A stretch of DNA of 64,000 nucleotides from Acanthosepion lycidas (taxonomy: Eukaryota; Mollusca; Cephalopoda; Sepiida; Sepiidae), in the NCBI GenBank assembly GCA_963932145.1, contig OZ010577.1, forward strand, positions 19,096,686 to 19,160,685. The letters are read 5' to 3'. The translations under genes were made by a program, and so were the position numbers. The notes under the pieces were generated by a model, which saw nothing but the letters and a program-made list of their open reading frames with translations, did no database searches and had not been told where the DNA came from. Position 1 is the first letter of the stretch; every line of letters begins with the position of its first letter. Of this stretch, positions 44,527 to 54,770 are shown one piece after another.

Positions 44527-45217
44527 AAAATTCTGAGGCAAAAAAGTATTCGTACAAAATATGTCTTTAATTTCAAAAGGCTAAAATTACCTTTATTTGC
44601 ATAATTCTTTGTATGATTTTGCCAGATTCTTCCAATTTGCTATTTGGGCATAATTCAAGGAGAAAAGACAGCACAGTCTTTGACCTGAAGAACACAATCC
44701 CAACAGTGAAACTTAGTGGTAGTAATATCATGGTTTGGGGATGTTTTTCTGCTAATGGTATGGGTAATTTAGAGATAATAGATGGTTGAATGAATTCAAA
44801 AATATACCAAGATGTTTGGGACTCTAATTTGTTTGGGTCAGTAGTAAAGCTTGGACTTCCAAATGAATGGGTTTTGCAACAAGATAATGACCCTAAACAT
44901 ACGGCTAAATCTATGAAGAAAAGGCTTATTGAAAATAATGTCATTACACTAGAATGGCCATCACAGTCTTCAGACTTGAATCCAATAGAGAATTTATTGT
45001 CTTTATTAAAAATTCAAGTTAATAAAAGAGTTCTAAAAAATATTCTGGACCTAAAGAGAATACGCAAAGAAGAATGGAGTAAAATATCAAACTTGCAAAT
45101 CATTAATTAAAAGCTACAGAAAGAGACTGATTGCTGTAGAAATGAGTAAGGGATATGCTACAAAGTATTATATAGGTATTATAATTTTGTACAAATACTT
45201 TTTTGCCTCCAAATTTT
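44527..45217 (+). mobile_element. Tc1-like element with internal deletion
   Basis: The terminal inverted repeats GAGGCAAAAAAGTATTCGTA then CAAAA (44535 on) and TTTTGTACAAATACTTTTTT then GCCTC (45185-45209) enclose about 0.65 kb, half the usual 1.3 kb or more. The sequence GAGGCAAAAAAGTATT is a common Tc1 terminus. The transposase N-terminal half is deleted. Confidence 0.85.
44680..45110 (+). pseudogene. Tc1 transposase C-terminal remnant (DD34E)
   Basis: The frame starts mid-protein with [23 protein letters not shown] stop follows at 44787-44789, then the same frame runs to 45110. The second catalytic Asp is in QQDNDPKHT and the catalytic Glu in NPIENL, with exactly 34 residues between them. 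The DNA-binding domain and first catalytic Asp are missing through the internal deletion. The protein cannot be active; this is a relic, possibly mobilised in trans through its intact ends. Confidence 0.9.
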
Positions 45218-45884
45218 GTTAATTTCATTGATATAACAAATTTTTGTGAATTTATTTTGCATATTGCAGCATTACACCATGTTATACAAATATTGTATGA
45301 ATTATAAAATTCTTTTATAAAATCTATGTTAAATAAAAAAATTCATGGTGTACAATATTTTTTAAGCCTCACTATATGTCCTGGTTGTGATGTCTTTCTA
45401 CAAGAGCCAATCAATGGAAAAAAGACTGAGCCTCATGACCAATGTCCAGAGAGAGAGAGAAAAAAAAAGGACAAGAGAGTTTTGCTGCTCTTTGCGATAC
45501 GCTCTCACAAGTGATTATCACTAGTCCCATGGTGGCCTAATGTAATGTCTATTTTGAGCCATAGAAATAAGCATGACATGCAAATTTTAATTTCCGTTAA
45601 ACTCCATAAAGGTAGAAGTTAGTGCATTACAATACAGAAAATAATTTGTAAATAAATAAGGAAAACTACTCTATAATTAACATTCAATATACTGGGAGTT
45701 AGCATCCTTCAGAAATCAGATAATAGAGATGATCAAAATGTATGCAAATGTATCTCTTACTCTATTATTATTTATTTGTAATAAGGGTTGGAAATTGCTT
45801 TATTCTTAAAAGGTATTGCCCTAATAAAAGTTTTGCTATGATGTGCCACTTTTGGGGTTGTTACTACAAATGTAACTGTTATAC
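45218..45884. other. No gene seen
   Basis: AT-rich sequence right of the Tc1 element; no supported feature. Confidence 0.4.
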
Positions 45885-46030
45885 TGTACCTATGGATGAT
45901 AATGGGTATGTTGCAATTCCTATAAATACAGTGGTATATACTGTATGTTGTCTTCAAATTGAGATTCCCTTGCAGTTCACCTTGATTCACTTCTAGCTCA
46001 CCACAAGCAATTGATTACTTACTACACGCT
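45885..46030 (+). repeat. Dispersed repeat R2, copy 2
   Basis: GGATGATAATGGGTATGTTG, CCTATAAATACAGTGGTATA, TACTGTATG and TTGATTCACTTCTAGC as at 29.65 kb, same strand. Function and class unknown. Confidence 0.6.
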
Positions 46031-46976
46031 GCTTTATTTATAAATGTGATAAAATTTCTCTGAAATACTTTTGAGTATAAATTTTTTGTCAATGTTTTTT
46101 TCTGTGTTCCTGTCCTAGTAATCTTCTCAATCTTTATTTCAGAAGTGTTTTAGTAATATTTTCAAAATCTGAACGAGACATAAATTATAGACTAAATGGT
46201 TATTGATAAAACACTTATCTTTCTATTCTTGCTTGACACAATAAGAAGTCATTTTTGAAGAAGATTGTCACTGGAAACAGACAATAATAAGCTTAATAAA
46301 CAGATTTATCATGAGAAACCAAAATAAAGCAAAATGATGACTCAATCTAAAGCAATCTTCAACATTTCAAACTAAATAGGATATTTTTCCAAGAGGGATA
46401 TTCTGATTTTAAGTGTATATTTCCATATTTCCCAAATTCAAGTCTGTTGTTATTTATTACTAAGAGACTCAGCGAGAAAAGTTTGTTCATTAAATAAAAC
46501 CTCAAGGTACCCTTAAATTTTACTAAAGTTTTAAGCTTTTCAAACTTAGTAATTTATTTAAATTTATTTATTGACTATTTGCTATGTTGTGTTTATTTGA
46601 GTTATTGCCTATGGACTTTTTACTTGGCCATAAAGATATTGTAAAAGCAATCAAGTAACTCATTATTTCCAACTAATGACTCTCTTCAACGGAGTAATAA
46701 TAAAACAAAAAAGAACCAATGCATTTTCCAGATTGTCATATTTTTATGAACTATCTTTGATATCAGTATTCTTAATCACTATATCTGATATAGGTATTTA
46801 TTTAACTTTTTCTGTTACCAAGCCAAACAGCAAGTAGGAGAGTTACACCACTCTTCCAAGGAGGAAGGAGGACTTGCTTGCCTTTAAAACCTAGCATTTA
46901 AAATCCTGGAATTTTTACCACCGATGAGAAATGTACAAACTATCCTTAATCTGCCAGAGAAAGCCCCCACAATTTC

Positions 46977-47010
<34 letters not shown>

Positions 47011-47229
47011 TATATATAAGGTGAGACCAAAGTAATAGGTAAATTAATAATATTGCACCATGTAAAACATCTTTGTCAGGGAGGTGCTGAAAAGTTCTTA
47101 CAAATACTTATAAAGCTCATTTGGCCTGATTTTAGGTAGAGGGTCAGCTATTACCACTAGTACTGGTGATAAATGTAAAAGTACCTCTGCTGCTGGAGCA
47201 AGTCCCACAACCTTAATATTAGTCCATTT
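46031..47229. other. No gene; (AC)n at 46980-47008
   Basis: AT-rich to 46830, then a more complex patch to 46975 without any recognised motif, then 14 AC units. Confidence 0.4.
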
Positions 47230-47815
47230 TCAAATATGAGTATTTCTCTCTAGAATTTATTTTACATAGCTATAAGTCTACCATCCATTCATGCTAAGAA
47301 TATTGCTGCCACATTTGGTCTGGTGCCCCTGCTATTTACCGTAAGTTCCTTGAAGGAAGAATCAGCAGTATTACTGGTCCTGATCTGGCAGCTCAGCTTC
47401 AGTCACTTTCCCACTGCTGTAAGGTTGCCTCCCTCTTCCTTTTCTATAAATACTTTCATGGTAATTGTTCAGGTGAGCTCTTCGTTAGAGTACCTAGACT
47501 TTTTGAAATTAACCATAGTACTAGACTGGTGTTGAGATCTTATCAATGTACAGTCAAGCTAGCTTGATGTAGCAATAAATTTTATGGTAACAGTTTCTAC
47601 TCTCATTTGTGGAACTTCCTTCCAGCTCTGCTTTCCAGCCAGATTTAATCTATAAAAATTTAAATGCAATGTCAATCGTTATCTACAGTCTTTCTGATTA
47701 CTCTTTTCATTCCTGCTCATTAGTAATGTTTCTGTTTCTAATTCTTCCACACCCAGTGTATCTTAGTGGCTTTACTACCTTGCTTGGAGTGAAATTGATT
47801 AAAAAAAATCATATG
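47230..47815 (+). mobile_element. LINE-B 3' end copy
   Basis: Reads YKSTIHSC-EYCCHIWSGAP near 47265-47335 (the conserved 'Y-C-x-H-I-W-x-G-A' block after the RT), then SITGPDLAAQLQSLSH, CCKVASLFLFYKYFHGNCSG, ELFVRVPRLFEI, and the 3' UTR ending CTTAGTGGCTTTACTACCTT, GCTTGGAGTGAAATTGATTA. It is directly followed by LINE-A. Frameshifts present. Confidence 0.8.
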
Positions 47816-47837
47816 TATGTATATTGTTGGCTCTTAT

Positions 47838-49346
47838 GAACATCAACCTGGAATTATTTCCAGTCCTAGTAAAGTTATTCAACCGCTTCTTAAAGGAGAT
47901 GTCCTTCCCAGGCCTGTGGAAAGTATCAAGTGTATGCCCAGTTTTCAAGAATGCAGGTGTGCGATCTTACCCCACCCAGTACAGGCCCATCTGATTCCTC
48001 AGTATCATCAGCAAACTTTTTGAGGCCATAATCAATAAGAAGGTCGTCAAGCACCTAGAAAAAAATAGCCTCTTCAGTGACTAGCAGTATGGTTTTTGAT
48101 CAGCCTTATCCACTGTGGATGTCCTAATTACCATCACTCACAGAATCAGTGAGGCTCTTCTTCCCACAAACTGCTGCACTGTGGAACCAAGTCCAACACC
48201 TTGAGGACCATAGCACTAGATATCTTAAAGGTTATTTACAAGGTGTGGTATAAAGGCTTACTGCACAAGCTCTCCAGTTATAGAATCACTGGAAGGGTCT
48301 TCTTGATCATAAAATCCTTCCTAACAGGTAGGTCCATGAAAGTAGTTATCAATGGTTAATCCTCTGGAGCCCTAGATATCAATGCAGGCATCCCCCAGAG
48401 TCACTCCTCAGACCAACCCTCTTTTTGACCTACATAAATGATCTGCCTAAGAATATGCTCAGATCATTTGTAAGTATCTATGTTGATGATGTGACTATAT
48501 GCGGGCACACCTCTGCAACTCTTAATGGTCAGAGATTGGTGAATGATCTCTCTTCCGATCTTGCACAAATTACCCAATGAAGTCAAAACTAGCTGGTTAC
48601 ATTCCATTATCGTCAATCTGACCCCAAACTACAACCAATCAGGATGAACAGAGGTCCTCTTAGTGAAGTACCAGGAATTAGAAGACTGTTGGGCCTCAAA
48701 TTCACACCTGACTTGAAGTAGAATATGATCCATTGCTAAGGATGCGGGTAAAATGGTTAGCTCTCTGTACCACCCCAGTATGTACCCGATTCCTTCTGCT
48801 ATACCGTAACTTTACAAGAGCCAGATCAGGCCAAAAATGGAGTACTGTTTTCATATTTGGGTGGGTGCTGCCCAGACCTCACTCTCCAATCTTGATAGAG
48901 TTCAAAAGCATTTCCAAGCTCTTGTAGCTGATGAATTATTCTCCACCCTTCAACTTCTCTCCCACAGGCAAGAAGTTTCAAGCCTTTCACTGCTCTCACT
49001 ACTTCCATGGAAAGTGTTTGGACAAACTGCATTCGCTGGTCCCGCCAATTCAAACCTTCACAGCAAGAACACACCATGGCATTTACAACAAAGCAAACCA
49101 CCCACATTCTCTCCGTATTCCATCAGTGAGAAGTAAGTTCTACTCAAGCAGCTTCTTCCTACAAACCACTGCCCTGTGGAACCAATTAGATGTTTCCCCA
49201 ATTGCTACAATCTTAACCTGTTCATGGTGAGAGTCAATCATTATCTTCCACTCCTATGCACACAAATGGCCCCCAAATGTAACCCTACTTTCTCAAGTGG
49301 CCCCAAAGCCTTGTAAAGGGTGAACCTTACTGTAAAAAAAAAATAA
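47838..49346 (+). mobile_element. LINE-A, longest copy (1.5 kb RT and C-terminus)
   Basis: From a 5'-truncated start it covers RT region 1 onward: 'PVFKNAG-RSYPTQYRPI', SIISKLFEAIINKKVVKHLE-like text, 'FGFRSALST-DVLI' (near 48090), 'NAGIPQ' (48390), LTYINDLPKNMLRS, the catalytic YVDD at 48479-48490, 'RRLLGLKFTPDLK', then MEYCFHIWVGAAQTSLSNLD at 48837, LSHRQEVSSLSL and HYFHGKCLDKLHSLVPP. It ends with AAGCCTTGTAAAGGGTGAAC and poly-A. Many stops and shifts make it inactive. Confidence 0.85.
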
Positions 49347-49604
49347 TACTATTTCAGCTTTGTCTTCTTGATGCTGGTTATGAGGTATTCAAGAGAAGTT
49401 GTTACTTGTCTGATGTTGTCTGCATCATTTGTGATATGGTGTACATCAGAGATGCCTAAGGTGCTAACATAGCATTTTCTAATGTTTGGATTCTTTGTTG
49501 TAATTCTGCTAAAAAATGTCCAAGATCCACAGGAATACAGAGCATCCTGGGTATGACGATAAACTACGTCCAACAGCAAGGAAGGCCTCAGATAGTGTTT
49601 TCAG
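49347..49604. other. Unassigned sequence with a 76-codon minus ORF
   Basis: The minus-strand ORF (49349-49579) contains SCGSWTFFSRITTKNP and HHITNDADNIRQVTTSL. It looks like real coding text (fragment of an element or retropseudogene), but I cannot name the family. Confidence 0.35.
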
Positions 49605-49756
49605 AAGAATAATCTTGCCAGCTATACGTTTTTGAAACAATAATGTTGCCAGCTATACGTTTTTTGGGAAAAAATAATGTTGCCAGCTGTACCTTTTTGA
49701 AACAATAATGTTGCCAGCTATACGTTTTTTGGAAACAATAATGTTGCCAGGACAAA
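49605..49756 (+). repeat. Minisatellite, about 35-bp unit, four to five copies
   Basis: AATAATGTTGCCAGCTATAC then GTTTTTTGGAAAC recurs with small changes (starting 49608, 49640, 49674, 49705, 49738). Confidence 0.9.
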
Positions 49757-50132
49757 ATAGGCATTTAAAATTCATATAAACTGGATTTGGCATTAAATAA
49801 CCCACAGTGGTTGATATGCCATAAAACCCAAACAAACAAACAGGAATACAGAAAGATTGATAAGTCCAATGCACACAATAGTCTGATCTTTGATTTCAGG
49901 GGGATATTCTTGTCTTTCCAGATGTCTTCACAGAATAATGAAAAATAAAATAGGCTTTGTTACTAAAAAAAGAAATGAAACAATTCTTAAATCTTGATGT
50001 TCCAAAAACTGTTCATAAAAATAAGACAAAGAAAGTTTATCTTTTAATCTAAAATTAAAATACCTGAAGCAATTATCATTCACTTGCCAGTTGGAATTAC
50101 TTTGCTTGTTTTATGATATTCTGTTTTTTAAG
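49757..50132. other. No gene seen
   Basis: AT-rich; nothing recognised. Confidence 0.4.
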
Positions 50133-50147
50133 GTTACATTTCTTTAT

Positions 50148-50539
50148 CTGTCTATATCTCTGAGATGAGGTATTATGATTACTTACATTATTTACACTAT
50201 TCAGACTGTTATCCTCATCTTCATTTCCATATTCACAACATTTTGGCCGTTGTACGCTCCGTGCCATGCATTTTCCAGATGTTTCAGTTATTTCCCTTTA
50301 ACTCAACTCTCCAAGTTTTGGTATTGAACTAGTCATGGATCTAACCAACACCATTATCCACTGGGCCATGTGTCCTTGAGGACATCTGTGTATGAAACTA
50401 GAACAATCTACCCCAGTGGACTAAATAAAGGCTTTGGTTCAAGATTCCAATCACCCGAAGAAGGCCAGAACATACAACGGTTGAAACGTTGTGAATATGG
50501 CAATATATGAAGATGAGGATAACAGTCCAAATAATGTAA
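50148..50539 (+). mobile_element. HP hairpin element, copy 6 (with 14-bp TSD, inverted head)
   Basis: Bounded by the perfect duplication GTTACATTTCTTTA at 50133-50146 and 50540-50553. The outer motif is CTGTCTATATCTCTGAGATG; the right end is AATAATGTAA. Unlike copies 1, 4 and 5, the tRNA-like head (50335-50385) lies on the reverse strand (complement reads GGACACATGGCCCAGTGGAT). The left arm is joined to it through CGTGCCATGCATTTTCCAGA. The right arm keeps a nearly intact hammerhead-like motif. Confidence 0.88.
50451..50494 (+). ncRNA. Hammerhead-like motif with one core change (HP copy 6)
   Basis: TCAC/GTGA stem I, GGCC/GGTT stem II and GAAACGTT are kept. The first core block reads CCGAAGA instead of CTGAAGA, a change at a position normally U in hammerheads, so cleavage should be reduced or lost. 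Confidence 0.55.
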
Positions 50540-50553
50540 GTTACATTTCTTTA

Positions 50554-51574
50554 ATCTCAATTTCAGTTGCTTTTTATTGCAACTTCTCAAATTGTCATTC
50601 TACGATTATGAATAAATGACTCAAATTGAAAATAAGACTAAACCTTTGAGAAACTTATATTTCCATACCTTTTCTTTCAGAAACTTGTCTTAAAATAATA
50701 GCTGCCTTACTGATTAAGCCACAGGAATCTTCTGGCTGCAATCATTCAAATTTAAATATATTGATACACCTTATTTTCTCCCTGAAGGTTACTTTTTGTT
50801 TTCTGTTTCATGTTGCTTTCTTATTTGCCATTGGAAGTGGAAGAACAATAAATAGTAAAAGAAAAACTAGTTAAACTAAATAATGACAATACCTCATTTA
50901 AGAAATTCTGACTAATTAAGACTATTATATCTGCTACTACTTGGTGTAACATACAATATGGCATGGAGAAAATCAGTTAAAGAAGAAAGAATTTGAATTT
51001 TTTCTGTGGTCGAATCACTAAAGCATTGTCTATGTCAAGTGTTGCAACTTAAAGTCATACTGGAGACTATTTTTTATCCTTGCAGCTTATTTAATAAATG
51101 CAAAATGATGAATGTGTTCCAATGAAATACAACAATAATAATGAAATGAGAAACTTGTAAAAATTAATTTTGACAATTAAGGAAAAAGAACAGCTTTTAA
51201 ATATTACAGTTCAAAATTTTTATTCTTGAATTTGTATTTGAACCAAAGCTAAGTTAACTTTGTAATTTTTTTAACTTCTTTGTGCTGTTAATGATATCAC
51301 TATAATATTTCAGCCAATTCTACCGCCTTCCATTGTATAAGTGGAAGGCAAGAGGAAAGTTGCTTGACTGTTTTTTCTTTCATTTAAATATGGTAATTAT
51401 TTTCTTTCTTCTATCAAGATTCAATATTGATATTTTGACTTGGTAAGCTCAGAATGTTTCACCTTTGATCTTGTGGGGTAAAACAAAATATCTTCATCTG
51501 CAAACATCAGTGTAGAATGCTCCAAAAAAATGTCATTTACATACTTTGTGGTTTCCACAAAATATATACAAGGT
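50554..51574. other. No gene seen
   Basis: AT-rich; no recognisable element or conserved ORF. Confidence 0.4.
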
Positions 51575-51900
51575 CTATCCAGAATGCATTCAACCTATTT
51601 TTAATATTTATCACAAGAACTGGTTGCATAACAACCAGTTGGAGAGCATCTTACTGCACATTCCTAAACAAAAATTCTCCTGTAGTTAAACACCAATGAG
51701 TAATGTGTGACTGTCACATTCACAACAACCAAGTGAGTAGATTCTTTACATCAGTCCACCTAGACTAGATGTTGCCAAATTCTGGTTCAAACTGCTACTG
51801 AAATGTTTTGTGGGTAGGATTAAGGAGAATGTAACATGGCAGTTGATGGTAATCCCAAAAAACAAATTTTAAAATTTCTTTTGAAAAATGGAAAAAATGC
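51575..51900 (+). mobile_element. Mariner remnant (ends and transposase C-terminus)
   Basis: At 51818-51860 the frame gives RIKENVTWQLMVIPK, a mariner transposase C-terminal segment also seen in the fragment at the right edge of the window. Upstream, TACAAGGTCTATCCAGAATG at 51568 could be the 5' terminus. Most of the transposase is missing. Confidence 0.55.
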
Positions 51901-52084
51901 TAGGATAAATGAAAGTGACTCTCATCTTGTAGTCCATTTATTAGGGTTGACTCTCACTGACTGCTCAGTGACAGTAACCTTGACCAGACCAATTTAAGCT
52001 TAGTAAATAATGTAAACACCTATCACAACATGAAGTTTATTTCATATACACCTTGACAAACCCTTCCCACAGAAAAAAAATCAC

Positions 52085-52520
52085 AAACCTCCAGTTTTTA
52101 ACTTTGTCACTGAGACCCCTTCATGTCATGTACACATGGATGAATCATCCTCATTCCCTTCACATTCCATTAGTTAGAAGGAAGTTCCACTCAGACAGCT
52201 TTTTCCCAAAAACTGTTACTTTGAAGAACAGACTTCTGAGAGGATGATTTCCTGTTCACTACAATCTTTTCAAGTTTAGGGTTAACTGCTATCTCTCCTA
52301 CATATCTGCATAAACTGCACTTATTATTAGGTTGGTGCAAAAATAATGACGTAATAATGTCGTTTTTTGACGTAACGTCAAAAAACGACATTATTACGTC
52401 ATTATTTTTGCACCAACCTAATACCTACTCTTACAGCAAAATCATTCACTAACCTTCTAACATGAGTGACTCTTGAGCCTTGTATTAGGTGAACATTAAT
52501 AAAAAAAAAAAAAAAAAAAT
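52085..52520 (+). mobile_element. LINE-A 3' end, interrupted by a MITE
   Basis: Reads HVMYTWMNHPHSLHIPLVRR then KFHSDSFFPKTVTLKNRLL (52115-52245), the LINE-A C-terminus, then the UTR. A 95-bp MITE sits in the UTR, after which the LINE-A end GAGTGACTCTTGAGCCTTGT, AGGTGAAC and poly-A continue. Confidence 0.85.
52327..52421. mobile_element. MADE1-like mariner MITE, copy 2
   Basis: A perfect 95-bp palindrome (47-bp arms, one central base) flanked by TA at 52325-52326 and 52422-52423. Ends TTAGGTTGGTGCAAAAATAA; the interior is GACGTAATAATGTCGTTTTT. It differs from copy 1 only at the centre. The perfect arms suggest a recent insertion. Confidence 0.93.
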
Positions 52521-52954
52521 GAAGACCAACTTGCTAATATAGTGAGTTTAATTCCTACTGTGTATTCCTTGTGCCAAAATATGTAAGACATTATAAAATA
52601 TTCAATGCAGTCATCACATTTAATCCTATTTGATTTCTCTTTATGTGGATAACTTATTAAGAAAAGTTTATACCATGAGACCCAATGGGACAAAGCTAAT
52701 GTAGTAGAGCTCTCATTATTTTTATTACTTTGTTTTTCTTTGGATAATTTTTATAATAATAATTTTTACCTTTTTACATTTTTTTAAATTATTTCAGTTG
52801 AAAATAATTTCATTGCTTTTGTTTTTAATTTTTTGTTTATATATTTCTTAGTGTAGTGGAAATATTTTTTTTTATTTTTTATCCATTTCTTTTCTAATTT
52901 TTCAAAATATTCAGACATTTATCAACATTATTTTTAGAATTTGTTATTAATTAT
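52521..52954. other. T-rich stretch, no gene seen
   Basis: Nothing recognised. Confidence 0.4.
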
Positions 52955-53092
52955 TGAATATTCCAGATCTCTATTCTGCCTTCTGGAACCACAAATTGTT
53001 TTTAATTTCTGAATATTCCAGATCTCTATTCTACCTTCTAGAATCATAATTTGTTTTTAATTTCTGAATATTCCAGATCTCTATTCTAGACC
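52955..53092 (+). repeat. Minisatellite, 62-bp unit, three copies
   Basis: TGAATATTCCAGATCTCTAT then TCT...CCTTCT-GAA and TTGTTTTTAATT repeats at 52954, 53010 and 53066, the last unit partial. Confidence 0.9.
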
Positions 53093-53994
53093 ACAGCTTG
53101 ATTTTTCCATGTTGAATATATTAATCTTTATTAAATTCATCAACTTTGATTTAAATAAATTAAAAGTATAGATAAGTTAGACAAACACAAAATTAAATGG
53201 GGTTTTATGACTCTCATCCATTTATCCAGTCCTGCAACTATGTTGAGGACCCTGGGGCCCACTACAGCTTCCTCCAATCAATGCCATTGTTGCTACCACC
53301 CTCAACATGTTTTGGTAATTTGTTGAGAAGAGAATTCTCTTTACACAAGACCAGCAGTTCATTTATTCCATATTTGTTTCTTTCTTTCCTTCAGCCAAAG
53401 CAACCAACTGCAGCAGCAGCAGCAGACTGCCAAGTAATTCTGATCTGGGTTTATTGTCTCTTTGAAGATACTGTTTAGAAAATCTGCAATTGCTTTTGGT
53501 AGGTGGATGGCGGGGTATACAGGCAAAAAAATTATAAATATAAAGCAAAATAAATTCCATATGTTGATCCTTCTTGCTTAGTAACTCCTTTTCAAGCATC
53601 CATGTAACTTTCGGCGGGTAGATAGGTAAACTGCTATCTAGGCTTTGCACAAATAACCTACACATTGAGGTTTGTAAGCTGCCGGTTGAATGAATCTCCT
53701 AAATAGGGTAATGCTTCGGCTGTTTACTTCACAGGTTTTCTTCAGGATTATTTTAGATGAAGATTTTCTGTAGCGTTTTATTTTTGATTGTTAAGCAGGG
53801 GAAGTGGAGGAGTGTTCAATATTGGGTTAGACAATCTGTTCTGATACAAACAAACAGTCATACAAACACTTTGGAATTTGCTGTTGTGGAATTTCCAAAT
53901 AGAACTGGGAAAATCAATGACGTGTGTTTTTTTCATTTGCTTTTTTTATGTGAAGAATATTTACAAAATACAGTATTTTACAAGGTAAAAAAAG
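53093..53994. other. No recognised element; complex sequence
   Basis: 53200-53720 is more complex than most of the window and includes five CAG triplets at 53411-53425 (poly-Ala in one frame, 53197-53478). No domain is recognised on either strand. Possible exon or regulatory region, unproven. Confidence 0.3.
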
Positions 53995-54215
53995 GGAGTG
54001 CTAGTTTAATGGTTAACAGCATGTAGATTGAAATTGGCAAACAAAGTTCAATCTCTAGCTGTGATATTTGCATTCATTTTATATCAATTTACATTGGATA
54101 CAGCTATGTTAGTGACCTTTGACCTTATAAGACAGTACAATTTAGCTAAATGTTCACTTGCTATTTGGAGTGCTGTGGTTGTAGTTGCATGCCCTTCGGG
54201 GAGTTTGCAAGAATA
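53995..54215 (+). mobile_element. SINE with tRNA-like head, other family
   Basis: GGGAGTGCTAGTTTAATGGT then TAACAGCATGTAGATTG is A-box-like; AAAGTTCAATCTCTAGCTG is B-box-like about 35 bp on. The body includes TGCCCTTCGGGGAGTTTGC. Single copy in this window, so the assignment is tentative. Confidence 0.45.
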
Positions 54216-54336
54216 AACAGTGTCTCTCACATTTTTTTGAATTAAAATTTCTTTATATTAAACACAAACAGTACATTTTTGACAGCACAAAAAGCAAATA
54301 TATATCACATTTCCATTGGAACAGAATATTTTTTTT

Positions 54337-54770
54337 AATCATTTCACCCCAAGGAAGGCAATAAAGCCACTAAGCCACAAAAAGCTACTGAATGTTAGAG
54401 AATATGGGAAAGAAAAAAAACATTATTAAGAAGCGAGAATAATAAAAGAACAAGAATTAAGAAGACAGTAGATAACAATTAACATTGCTTTAAAATTTTT
54501 GAAGATCAATGCTGACTGGGAAACAAGAATCTGGAAAAGAGTTCCACAAGTGAGAAATCCAACAGAAGTGCAAGCATAGAACTTGTGGTTATATCTCACA
54601 ATTTCAACTGTAAAATGATGAAACCTTGCCACTAATCTAGAATTGAACTGAAATTCATAAAGTCTAGGTACCATAGAGGAAAGTTTATCAAAATAATTAC
54701 CATGGAAGTATTTATAGAAAAGGCACAGTGCTGTCAGCCATCATCCATGCTAAATTCTAAATACTAAATT
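54337..54770 (-). mobile_element. LINE-B 3' end fragment
   Basis: Reverse strand: AATCATTTCACCCCAAGGAA (tail complement), then an ORF at 54426-54674 starting MVPRLYEFQFNSRLVARFHH with EIVRYNHKFY, the LINE-B C-terminus. Frameshifted beyond it. Confidence 0.8.

Noticed and set aside
53197-53478. ORF of 93 codons with a short poly-Ala
   Set aside because: The poly-Ala comes from five CAG triplets; nothing else supports coding.
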